Of a stretch of DNA of 64,000 bases, positions 50,027 through 57,971 are shown piece after piece (the stretch's first letter is position 1; each line of letters begins with the position of its first letter). The translations under genes and the position numbers were made by a program. Below the pieces are notes generated by a model, which saw only the letters and a list, made by a program, of their open reading frames with translations, did not search any database and was not told the DNA's origin. Location of the stretch: positions 35,781 to 99,780 of the forward strand of contig NZ_JACMSF010000033.1 of NCBI RefSeq assembly GCF_014257025.1, written 5' to 3'. This DNA comes from Streptomyces cupreus. Its GTDB lineage: Bacteria > Actinomycetota > Actinomycetes > Streptomycetales > Streptomycetaceae.

Positions 50027-51514
50027 TCACTTCACTTCTGGCGTTGCGAGAGCTTCTCCCGCCGCGAGACGGGAACGGCGATAGCCGTACAGGAAGTAGA
50101 ACACGAGACCCGCCGCCATCCAGAACCCGAAGACCACCCAGGTCACGGTGTCGAGGCTGAACATGTTGTACGCGCAGAACGCGAAGCCCAGGATCGGCAG
50201 CACCGGACCGAACGGCACCTTGAACGTGCGCTCCAGTTCCGGCCGCTTGTAGCGCAGCACGATCACCGCGATGTTGACCAGGGCGAAGGCGAACAGCGTG
50301 CCGATGCTGGTGGCGTCGACGAGCTTGCCGAGCGGGATCACCGCTGCGAGGACACCGCAGAACAGGGACACGATCACGGTGTTCAGACGCGGCGAGCCGG
50401 TCTTCGCGTCAACCTTGCCGAGCGCCTTGGGCACCAGACCGTCCCGGGACATCGCGAAGAGGATGCGGGTCTGGCCGTACAGCACCGTGAGGACCACGGA
50501 CGCGATGGAGATGACCGCGCCGAGCGCGAGCAGGGTGCCCCAGAAGGTCTGACCGCTGACGTCGTTCATGATCGCCGCGAGGGAGGCCTCGGAGCCCTCG
50601 AACTTGGTCCAGTTCCAGGCGCCGACGGCGACAGCCGCGACGAGGATGTACAGCGCTGTGACGATGATCAGCGAGAGCATGATCGCGCGCGGCAGGTCCT
50701 TCTTGGGGTTCTTGGCCTCCTCACCGGCGGTGGAGGCGGCGTCGAAGCCGATGTAGGAGAAGAACAGCGTGGCACCGGCGGCGCTGACGCCCGCCATGCC
50801 GAGCGGCATGAAGTCCTCGTAGTTGCCGGACTTGAAGCCCATGAAGCCGACCGCGCAGAACAGCACGAGCGCGGCGATCTTCACCGCGACCATGATGGTG
50901 TTGGCGCGGGCGGACTCGCGGACGCCGCCGAGCAGGAACACCATCGCCAGCAGGACGACGATCAGCGCGGGCAGGTTGATGATGCCGCCCTCACCCGGCG
51001 CCGAGGACAGCGCGGAGGGGATGGTGACACCGATCGTGCCGTCGAGGAGCTCGTTGAGGTACTCGCCCCAGCCGACCGCGACGGCGGCCACGGAGACGCC
51101 GTACTCCAGCACCAGACACCAGCCGCAGACCCAGGCGACGAGTTCACCCATCGTTGCGTACGCATACGAGTACGAGGAGCCCGCGACCGGGATGCTGCCC
51201 GCGAGCTCCGCGTAGGACAGGGCGGAGAACAGCGCCGTGAGACCGGCGATGACGAAGGCCAGGGTGACCGCGGGGCCGGCCTCGGGGACGGCGTCGCCGA
51301 GGACGACGAAGATGCCGGTGCCCAGGGTGGCACCGATACTGATCATGGTGAGCTGCCACAGGCCCAGGGAGCGCCGCAGCGAGCCCCCCTCGCCCTGGCC
51401 ACCCTCCTCCACCAGGTGTTCTACGGGCTTGCGACGCATCAGGCGCGCGCCGAGACCCAGGGACGCGGGGGCGGTCTGACTTCTGTCCTGCGGGGGTGCG
51501 CCTTGATTGAGCAC
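50027..51514 (-). CDS. Cationic amino-acid transporter (APC superfamily, CAT type)
   Basis: This 495-residue protein has about 12-13 membrane helices with the APC entry motif LTMISIGATLGTGIFVVLGDA near 65-85 and the CAT signature FSYIGFDAASTAGEEAKNPKKDLPRAIMLS. Related bacterial CAT proteins carry arginine, lysine or other amino acids. GTG at 51512-51514 is chosen because AAGGAG lies 9 nt upstream. The Lrp gene follows by 10 bp, and the davA-davB lysine genes are about 4 kb away. The upstream region has several TTGCG repeats. Confidence 0.9.
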   Translation of the reverse strand: MLNQGAPPQDRSQTAPASLGLGARLMRRKPVEHLVEEGGQGEGGSLRRSLGLWQLTMISIGATLGTGIFVVLGDAVPEAGPAVTLAFVIAGLTALFSALSYAELAGSIPVAGSSYSYAYATMGELVAWVCGWCLVLEYGVSVAAVAVGWGEYLNELLDGTIGVTIPSALSSAPGEGGIINLPALIVVLLAMVFLLGGVRESARANTIMVAVKIAALVLFCAVGFMGFKSGNYEDFMPLGMAGVSAAGATLFFSYIGFDAASTAGEEAKNPKKDLPRAIMLSLIIVTALYILVAAVAVGAWNWTKFEGSEASLAAIMNDVSGQTFWGTLLALGAVISIASVVLTVLYGQTRILFAMSRDGLVPKALGKVDAKTGSPRLNTVIVSLFCGVLAAVIPLGKLVDATSIGTLFAFALVNIAVIVLRYKRPELERTFKVPFGPVLPILGFAFCAYNMFSLDTVTWVVFGFWMAAGLVFYFLYGYRRSRLAAGEALATPEVK

Positions 51515-51812
51515 TGCGCTGGGCTCCTTATCGCTGCCGGTCAGGGAGACGGGGACCGGCGGCACACCTGAGAAACAGGAACCCACCGAGCGGGGTCCCC
51601 GCCACGCCACGTACGAGGCGACAGCCTATGAGCTTCGGCGTTGCCGTTGTAATGCAGCAACCTTGCGTATGCCCGCAAGATCATTGCGTTCATCGGTGCT
51701 GGGTGGGTGTTCGTTGCGCGGGGGCTTTCGACCGTTGCGTAGGGGCCCTTCGGGGCCGGGAAACGCGTACGGCCCCCGTCGGGACAACGGGGGCCGTACG
51801 AAAGGGAGTTGG
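51515..51812. other. Region upstream of the amino-acid transporter with a TTGCG array
   Basis: This 298-bp gap holds the promoter side of the transporter and the terminator of the guaB1-type gene. It contains TTGCG at 51664, 51685, 51715 and 51735, the first as CTTGCG-tatgcc-CGCAAG (51663-51680), plus GTTG-taatgcag-CAAC (51647-51662). No gene is supported. Confidence 0.6.
51766..51800 (-). terminator. Terminator of the guaB1-type gene
   Basis: Perfect 14-bp arms (51766-51779 and 51787-51800) enclose a 7-nt loop, beginning 12 bp past the gene's stop on the minus strand; CGTTTC follows on that strand. Confidence 0.78.
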
Positions 51813-53255
51813 TCAGCTCCAACTGGCGTGCAGCGGCTTGCCCTCGGCGTAGCCGGCGGCGCTCTGGATGCCGACGACGGCCTTCTCGGCGAACTCCTCC
51901 AGGGAGCCGGCACCGGCGTACGTGCACGACGACCGCACACCCGCGATGATCGAGTCGATCAGGTCCTCCACGCCCGGACGGGCCGGGTCGAGGAACATCC
52001 GCGAGGTGGAGATGCCCTCCTCGAACAGCGCCTTGCGGGCACGGTCGTACGCCGACTCCTCCGACGTACGGTTGGCCACCGCGCGCGCGGACGCCATGCC
52101 GAACGACTCCTTGTAGAGGCGGCCGGTGGAGTCCTGCTGGAGGTCACCCGGCGACTCGTACGTGCCCGCGAACCAGGACCCGACCATCACGTTGGAGGCA
52201 CCGGCGGCCAGCGCCATGGCGACGTCACGCGGATGCCGGACACCACCGTCCGCCCACACGTGCTTGCCGTACTTCCTGGCCTCGGCGGCGCACTCCAGCA
52301 CCGCGGAGAACTGCGGCCGGCCGACGCCGGTCATCATGCGGGTGGTGCACATGGCACCCGGTCCGACACCGACCTTGACGATGTCGGCGCCGGCCTCGAC
52401 CAGATCCCGGACGCCCTCGGCGGCGACGACGTTGCCGGCCACGATCGGCACCTGCGGGTCGAGCGCGCGCACCAGCTTGATCGCTGTGATCATCGACTCC
52501 TGGTGGCCGTGCGCCGTGTCGATGACCAGCGTGTCCACGCCCGCGTCGAGCAACTGCTTGGCCTTGCCCGCCACATCGCCGTTGATGCCGACGGCGGCGG
52601 CGATGCGCAGCTTGCCGTCGGCGTCCACCGCGGGGGTGTAGAGCGTGGCCCGCAGGGCGCCCTTGCGGGTGAGGATGCCCGCCAGCTTGCCGTCGGCGTC
52701 CACGGCCGGGGCGTAGCGGCGATTGTGGTGGTCGAGGGTGTTGAAGGCCTCGCGCGGGTCTATGTCGGCGTCGAGGAGCAGCAGGTCGCGGGACATGACG
52801 ACCTCAAGCTGCGTGAAGCGGTCCACGCCGCTCAGGTCGGCGTCGGTGACCACGCCGACCGGCTTGTGGTCGTCGTCGACGACCACACCGGCGTTGTGCG
52901 CCCGCTTGGGCAGCAGGGCGAGGGCGTCGGCGACGGTCTGGTGCGGGGCCAGCACGATGGGGGTGTCGAGGACCAGGTGACGGCTCTTGACCCAGGAGAC
53001 GACCTCGGTGACGACGTCGATCGGGATGTCCTGCGGGATGACCACCAGGCCGCCGCGCCGGGCCATCGTCTCCGCCATACGGCGGCCGGCGATGGCGGTC
53101 ATGTTGGCGACGACGAGCGGAATCGTGGTGCCCGAGCCGTCCTGGGCACTGAGGTCCACGCCCTGCCGGGAACCGACCGCGGAGCGGCTCGGGACCATGA
53201 AGACGTCGTCGTACGTCAGGTCGTACGGGGGCTGGATGTCATTGAGGAAACGCAC
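51813..53255 (-). CDS. guaB1: GuaB1-family IMP dehydrogenase-like protein, probable GMP reductase
   Basis: This 480-residue protein has the IMPDH/GMPR TIM barrel with two CBS domains inserted at about 90-200. The catalytic loop GPGAMCTTRMMTGVGRPQ contains the active-site Cys303, and the phosphate-binding GASNVMVGSWFAG is present. Mycobacterial GuaB1 was shown to be a GMP reductase with regulatory CBS domains (established knowledge), so GMP to IMP reduction is likely here rather than IMP oxidation. I prefer the GTG at 53253-53255 (RFLNDIQPPYDLTYDD); an earlier GTG is only nine bases upstream. Confidence 0.87.
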   Translation of the reverse strand: MRFLNDIQPPYDLTYDDVFMVPSRSAVGSRQGVDLSAQDGSGTTIPLVVANMTAIAGRRMAETMARRGGLVVIPQDIPIDVVTEVVSWVKSRHLVLDTPIVLAPHQTVADALALLPKRAHNAGVVVDDDHKPVGVVTDADLSGVDRFTQLEVVMSRDLLLLDADIDPREAFNTLDHHNRRYAPAVDADGKLAGILTRKGALRATLYTPAVDADGKLRIAAAVGINGDVAGKAKQLLDAGVDTLVIDTAHGHQESMITAIKLVRALDPQVPIVAGNVVAAEGVRDLVEAGADIVKVGVGPGAMCTTRMMTGVGRPQFSAVLECAAEARKYGKHVWADGGVRHPRDVAMALAAGASNVMVGSWFAGTYESPGDLQQDSTGRLYKESFGMASARAVANRTSEESAYDRARKALFEEGISTSRMFLDPARPGVEDLIDSIIAGVRSSCTYAGAGSLEEFAEKAVVGIQSAAGYAEGKPLHASWS

Positions 53256-53385
53256 GTGCTGCACATCCCAGTCGTTCAGAGGTGACCCCCGGACAGGTCA
53301 GCCAGGGGGAAGAGCACGTACTTCATTGTCCCATGCCGACCGGAATGCGATGCCCGGTCACATCGTCCAGGCTGGTCAGGGGCCC

Positions 53386-53688
53386 CTAGGAGGATTCTCC
53401 AAGAGCGAGCGCCACAGTGGCGGCGGAGGCGGACGAGAACACCTCGCGGGCGGTCTCCCACTCCTCGGGACGCGCCTTCGCGTACGGCTGCCAGTTCCGT
53501 ACGACGATCAGCAATTCCCTGTCGACGGCGCCCTCGGGCCACAGTCCCGGGTCGGAGAGGACGTCGGCGAGCGCGTCCCAGTTGCGGCCGAACCAGTCGG
53601 GCAGCTCCAGCGCCCGCGCACAGCGGTCCATCAGCCCCGCCTTGTCGAGGACCCCGTCGAGGTCCACCGTGACCACGAGCTCCGTCAT
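53386..53688 (-). CDS. Barstar-family protein (ribonuclease inhibitor fold)
   Basis: This 100-residue protein begins TELVVTVDLDGVLDKAGLMDRCARALELP and has the barstar signature DWFGRNWDALADVLSD, where the Trp and Asp residues contact barnase in the classical pair. No barnase-type RNase gene is next to it. Stand-alone barstar homologues are common in Streptomyces chromosomes and may inhibit secreted RNases encoded elsewhere. The ATG has only a weak ribosome binding site. It lies between guaB1 and the SorC regulator. Confidence 0.85.
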   Translation of the reverse strand: MTELVVTVDLDGVLDKAGLMDRCARALELPDWFGRNWDALADVLSDPGLWPEGAVDRELLIVVRNWQPYAKARPEEWETAREVFSSASAATVALALGESS

Positions 53689-53725
53689 CTCAGTACCGCC
53701 AAGTCCGTAGTGATCGCGGTTGAAC

Positions 53726-53755
53726 GAAGGGGGCGGCCATCGGGCCGCCCCCTTC
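53726..53755 (-). terminator. Terminator of the SorC-family regulator gene
   Basis: Two perfect 13-bp arms of GAAGGGGGCGGCC (53726-53738) and its complement (53743-53755) enclose a 4-nt loop, 11 bp past the regulator's stop on the minus strand. Confidence 0.78.
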
Positions 53756-53766
53756 CTGACATACCG

Positions 53767-54786
53767 TCACTGTCCGTCCGGGTCGGCCCTGTTGAGCGCC
53801 GGCTTCGGAGTCGGCCCCGCCGTCATCAGCACATCCGCCGCCGAGGTGTCCGTCACCAGGCTGGTGACGAGCCCCGACCGCAGCACGGCGTCGATCGCGG
53901 ACGCCTTGCGCGCCCCACCCGCGATGGCGACGACCTCGGGGATACGGCGGAGCTGGTCGGCCTTGACGGTGATGCACCGCTCGCCCAGGTCCCGCCCGAC
54001 CCGGCGGCCGTCGGCGTCGAAGAGGTGCGCCGACATCTCGGCGGCGACCCCGAGCGAGGCGTAGTGCGCCCGCTCCTGGTCGCTGAGCATGTCGTGCACC
54101 GTGGAGATGCCCGGCTCCCAGGAGCCGATGGAGACACAGGCGACCGTGACCTTGTCGAAGTACTCGAAGGCCCGGGCGATCCCGGTCTGGTTGCGCAGCG
54201 CCGCCGCGGTGGCCGCGTCCGGCAGCAGCATGGGCGCGTAGATCGGGTGCGCGTCACCGCCCGAGACCTGGGCCGCCCGGCGCACCGCCTCCACCGAGCC
54301 GCGCTCGGCGGTCCCGGCGTCGTACACGCCCGTCAGCTGCACCACCGTGCAGGGCGGCAGCCGGTCGAGCGCAGCCGCCATATGGATGGTGGACCGGCCC
54401 CAGGCCAGGCCCAGCACATCACCTTCGTTCACCAGTTCGCCGAGCAGATCGGCGGCCACTTCTCCCAGGTTCTCCGGGTCGGGAGAGTCCTCGGCCTCCG
54501 CCGGCGACTCGACCACGACGGCGTGCCTGAGGCCGTAGCGGGCGCGCAGCGCGTCCGAGCGCTCGGCGTCCAGCTCGGCGGGGACGCGGATCTCGATACG
54601 CACGAGATCCCGTTCGAGGGCGGTCTCCAGGACCCGGGCCACCTTGAAGCGGCTGACGCCGAACTCCTCGGCGATCTGGATCTTGGATTTGCCCTCAAGG
54701 TAGAAGCGGCGGGCCATGGCCGCCGCCTGCACCAGCTCAGCGGGTCCCATCCGCATGGCTGACCGGCCCGCCGACATACCCGACAC
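53767..54786 (-). CDS. SorC/DeoR-type sugar-binding transcriptional regulator
   Basis: This 339-residue protein has an N-terminal HTH (LVQAAAMARRFYLEGKSKIQIAEEFGVSRFKVARVLETAL in parts) and a C-terminal sugar-phosphate-binding domain of the SorC/CggR type (GEVAADLLGELVNEGDVLGLAWGRSTIHMAAAL; AIAGGARKASAIDAVLRSGLVTSLVTDTSAADVL). These regulators respond to phosphorylated sugars. The GTG at 54784-54786 has GAGGAG 6 nt upstream and is preferred over a GTG eight codons earlier. It follows rpe by about 100 bp on the same strand, which suggests a pentose-phosphate role. Confidence 0.88.
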   Translation of the reverse strand: MSGMSAGRSAMRMGPAELVQAAAMARRFYLEGKSKIQIAEEFGVSRFKVARVLETALERDLVRIEIRVPAELDAERSDALRARYGLRHAVVVESPAEAEDSPDPENLGEVAADLLGELVNEGDVLGLAWGRSTIHMAAALDRLPPCTVVQLTGVYDAGTAERGSVEAVRRAAQVSGGDAHPIYAPMLLPDAATAAALRNQTGIARAFEYFDKVTVACVSIGSWEPGISTVHDMLSDQERAHYASLGVAAEMSAHLFDADGRRVGRDLGERCITVKADQLRRIPEVVAIAGGARKASAIDAVLRSGLVTSLVTDTSAADVLMTAGPTPKPALNRADPDGQ

Positions 54787-54888
54787 GGCGATCTCCTCAC
54801 TACTGTTCACACTCTGGATTCGCCGTTCATCCTTGCAGATCCGGCGCACTGGATCCGCCCTGATGGGCGCCGTTCACGTTCCCTTGGC

Positions 54889-55575
54889 TCAGTGGTCGCA
54901 TGCCCAGGCCGCGGACTTCGTCACTCCTTCCGCCTGGGCGCGCAGCGCGCGCACCGCCTCGGCGGGGTCCGCCGCCCCGTACACCGCGGAACCGGCCACG
55001 AAGACGTCCGCGCCCGCCTCCGCGCACCGCTCGATGGTCGACGCCGAGACCCCGCCGTCCACCTGAAGCCACAGCTCAAGACCGTGCTTGCTGATCAACT
55101 CGCGGGTGCGGCGAATCTTCGGAAGCATGATGTCGAGAAACGCCTGCCCCCCGAATCCCGGCTCGACCGTCATGATCAGCAGCATGTCGAGCTCGGGGAG
55201 CAGATCCTCGTACGGCTCGATGGGCGTGGCGGGCTTGAGCGCCATGGAGGCTCGCGCGCCCTTGGCCCGGATCTCCCGGGCCAGACGCACCGGAGCGGCG
55301 GCCGCCTCGACGTGGAAGGTGACGGAACCGGCCCCCGCTTCTACGTACTGGGGCGCCCATCGATCGGGGGCCTCGATCATCAGATGGCAGTCCAGCGGAG
55401 TGTCCGTCGCACGGGCCAACGACTCTACGACCGGCACACCGAGCGTGAGGTTCGGGACGAAATGGTTGTCCATGACGTCGACGTGGAGCCAGTCGGCTCC
55501 ACCGACCGCCTTCGCCTCGTCCGCGAGGCGGGCGAAGTCGGCGGACAGGATGCTGGGATTGATCTGCACGGCCAT
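54889..55575 (-). CDS. rpe: Ribulose-phosphate 3-epimerase
   Basis: This 228-residue TIM-barrel enzyme interconverts ribulose-5-phosphate and xylulose-5-phosphate. INPSILSADFARLADE, WLHVDVMDNHFVPNLTLG with the metal-binding His and Asp, LDCHLMIEAPDRW, GFGGQAFLDIMLPKI and LQVDGGV match the family throughout. The ATG at 55573-55575 is chosen by homology; the open frame continues to 55947 without coding character. The ribosome binding site is weak. It is divergent from the MMPL transporter across 145 bp. Confidence 0.96.
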   Translation of the reverse strand: MAVQINPSILSADFARLADEAKAVGGADWLHVDVMDNHFVPNLTLGVPVVESLARATDTPLDCHLMIEAPDRWAPQYVEAGAGSVTFHVEAAAAPVRLAREIRAKGARASMALKPATPIEPYEDLLPELDMLLIMTVEPGFGGQAFLDIMLPKIRRTRELISKHGLELWLQVDGGVSASTIERCAEAGADVFVAGSAVYGAADPAEAVRALRAQAEGVTKSAAWACDH

Positions 55576-55720
55576 GACCCAAGCGTATGCGCTCCGCTGG
55601 GCTTGGGCGTTGGGGGGCCGGGGGGTGACGGTCGGATGATGCCCGCGGGTCCGCTGTGGCTGACCGAACCCCTTACGGGGCGCTCGGTTGCGTGGCATCC
55701 TTTCGGCCACGGGGGTGGCC

Positions 55721-57880
55721 ATGACTGAAAAGCGTGGGGTTGCACATCTCGTCTGTGGGCGGCGGGCCAAGTGGGTCGTCCTGGTGCTGTGGCTCATCGT
55801 GCTGTTCCTTACGGCTCCGTTCGCCCAGAAACTCACCGACGCCCAGGACAACGACGCCTCCTCCTGGCTGCCCGGCTCCGCCGAGTCCACCCAAGTACTG
55901 GAGATCTCCGAGGACTTCAGGCCCGAGCAGATCCCCGCCATCGTCATCTACGCCCGGGAGAGCGGGCTTACGGCCGAGGACCGGGCCGCCATCGAGGAGG
56001 ACGTTCGGGAGCTCAAGCAGCTCACCGCTCACGGGATCCGCGGGGACGAGACCCGTGGGCCCACCTATGACCGGGAGACCGATCCGCGCGCGGCGCAGGT
56101 GTACGTGCCGATCACGATGGACGAGAAGGGCTGGGAGCGGATCGGTCCCGCGGTCGACGACATCCGGGACATCACCGGGGAGGGCGGCGGCGGGCTCGCC
56201 GTGCACATCACCGGCCCGGGCGGTACGTCGGCGGACTTCGCCGAGGCCTTCGAGGGCATCGACTCCACGCTGCTGCTGTCGGCCATGGCGGTCGTCATCG
56301 TCATGCTGCTGATCACCTACCGCAGCCCCACCCTGCTGCTGGTCCCGCTGATCGCCGTGATCGCCGCCCTGTTCACCGCGCAGGCCCTCATCTACTTCCT
56401 GGCGGAGTACGCGGGACTGACCGTGAACGGCCAGAGCGCGGGCATCCTCACCGTGCTCGTCTTCGGCGCGGGAACGGACTATGCCCTGCTGCTCGTCGCC
56501 CGCTATCGCGAGGAGTTGCGCGGCCACGAGGACCGGCACGAGGCGATGGCGCTGGCCCTGCACCGCGCGGGCCCGGCGGTGATCGCCTCCGGCGCGACCG
56601 TCGTGCTGAGCATGCTGGTGCTGGTGGCCGCCGAGATGAACTCCACCAGGGGCCTCGGACCGGTCGCGGCGATCGGCGTCGCGGTGGGACTGCTGGCCAT
56701 GATGACGCTGTTCCCGGCACTGCTGGTGATCTTCGGCCGGTGGATCTTCTGGCCGGTGGTCCCGCACCTGGGCGCCCCGAACCCGCACGAGCGGGGCATC
56801 TGGGCGCGCATGGGCCGCCGTATCGCCGACCGTCCGCGCATGGTCTGGGCCGTCACGGCGGTGGTCCTCGCCGTCTGCTCGCTCGGTCTGATCCAGCTGC
56901 GCGCCGAGGGCATCAGCAACGCGGACGCCTTCACCGGCACCCCGGACTCGATCACCGGCCAGAAGGTCTCCGAGCGCTACTTCCCGGCGGGCAGCGGCGA
57001 TCCGCTCGTCATCATCAGCAACCAGGCGCAGGCCGAGGAGGTCGGCCGAGCCGTCGCGGACACCCCGGGCGTGGTCCCGGACTCCCTGGGCCTGCCACCG
57101 GGCACCGAACCGTCCTTCGAGGGCAAGGTCCTGTTCGAGGCCACCATGTCCGACCCGGCCGACAGCGAGGCCGCCAAGCAGACGGTGGAGCGGGTCCGGG
57201 ACGCCGTGCACGCGGTGCCGGACGCCGACGCCCAGGTCGGCGGCGGTACGGCGGCCCTGCTCGACATGGACAAGGCGACCACGCACGACAACGTGCTGAT
57301 CATCCCGCTGGTGCTGGTCGTCGTGCTGCTGATCCTGTGCGCCCTGCTGCGCGCCCTGATCGCCCCGCTGCTGCTGATCGGCACGGTGATCCTGTCCTTC
57401 GCGGCGGCCCTGGGCATCAGTGCGCTCGCCTTCCGGCACCTGTTCGACTACGCGGGCGAGTCGACGGACTTCCCGCTGTTCGTCTTCGTCTTCCTGGTCG
57501 CCCTGGGCATCGACTACAACATCTTCCTGACCACCCGGATCCGCGAGGAGGCGGGCCGCCAGGGCACCCGCCCGGGCGTGGTGACCGGACTCGCCGCGAC
57601 GGGCGCGGTCATCACCTCGGCGGGCCTGGTGCTGGCCGGCACGTTCGCCGCCCTCGGCACGCTCCCGATGGTCGCCTTCGCGGAGATCGGCTTCGCGGTG
57701 GCGCTGGGCGTGCTGCTGGACACCTTCATCGTGCGCTCGGTCCTGGTCACATCGCTGTTCCTGGACATGGGCCCGAAGGTGTGGTGGCCGCACCGGCTGG
57801 CGAAGGAGGACGGCGGGGCGCCGGTGCCGGTCACTCCTGCTGCGGCGGAGACACACTCGGGTCGTCCAGCGGGACCTTGA
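55721..57880 (+). CDS. MMPL-family (RND-type) transporter
   Basis: This 719-residue membrane protein has the MmpL layout: helix 1 near the N-terminus (WVVLVLWLIVLFLTAPFA), a large extracytoplasmic loop, a helix cluster with VLVFGAGTDYALLLVARYREEL, a second loop and a second cluster with VFLVALGIDYNIFLTTRIREEA. The Gly-Asp-Tyr motifs are the proton-relay positions of the family. Such proteins export lipids or other hydrophobic compounds. GGGGGTGG precedes the ATG at 55721. Its 3' end overlaps the candidate small gene at 57831. The substrate is unknown. Confidence 0.93.
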   Translation: MTEKRGVAHLVCGRRAKWVVLVLWLIVLFLTAPFAQKLTDAQDNDASSWLPGSAESTQVLEISEDFRPEQIPAIVIYARESGLTAEDRAAIEEDVRELKQLTAHGIRGDETRGPTYDRETDPRAAQVYVPITMDEKGWERIGPAVDDIRDITGEGGGGLAVHITGPGGTSADFAEAFEGIDSTLLLSAMAVVIVMLLITYRSPTLLLVPLIAVIAALFTAQALIYFLAEYAGLTVNGQSAGILTVLVFGAGTDYALLLVARYREELRGHEDRHEAMALALHRAGPAVIASGATVVLSMLVLVAAEMNSTRGLGPVAAIGVAVGLLAMMTLFPALLVIFGRWIFWPVVPHLGAPNPHERGIWARMGRRIADRPRMVWAVTAVVLAVCSLGLIQLRAEGISNADAFTGTPDSITGQKVSERYFPAGSGDPLVIISNQAQAEEVGRAVADTPGVVPDSLGLPPGTEPSFEGKVLFEATMSDPADSEAAKQTVERVRDAVHAVPDADAQVGGGTAALLDMDKATTHDNVLIIPLVLVVVLLILCALLRALIAPLLLIGTVILSFAAALGISALAFRHLFDYAGESTDFPLFVFVFLVALGIDYNIFLTTRIREEAGRQGTRPGVVTGLAATGAVITSAGLVLAGTFAALGTLPMVAFAEIGFAVALGVLLDTFIVRSVLVTSLFLDMGPKVWWPHRLAKEDGGAPVPVTPAAAETHSGRPAGP

Positions 57881-57971
57881 GCCAGGCGATCATCCGCCGG
57901 AGCTGGTGGTAGGCGCGCAGCAGCTCCTCGTCGCTGTCCGCCTCCTGGGGCGGGCGACCCCCTGACGTCAG
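57831..57971 (-). CDS. Possible 46-codon gene with CTG start, downstream of rsmB
   Basis: The frame ending at 57831 encodes the protein-like tail EADSDEELLRAYHQLRRMIA...VPLDDPSVSPPQQE, helical and unlike neighbouring shadow frames. No ATG, GTG or TTG precedes it: the only start at the right place is a CTG at 57969-57971 overlapping the rsmB stop as CTGA, which would give 46 residues. Alternatively it is a relic or the true start is at the internal ATG, leaving about 20 residues. It overlaps the MMPL 3' end on the other strand. Function unknown. Confidence 0.35.
   Translation of the reverse strand: MTSGGRPPQEADSDEELLRAYHQLRRMIAWLKVPLDDPSVSPPQQE

Noticed and set aside
55673..57856. A 727-codon minus-strand frame over the MMPL gene
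   Set aside because: Composition of Asp/Gln/Arg/Gly repeats from antisense reading; the MMPL motifs on the plus strand are complete.
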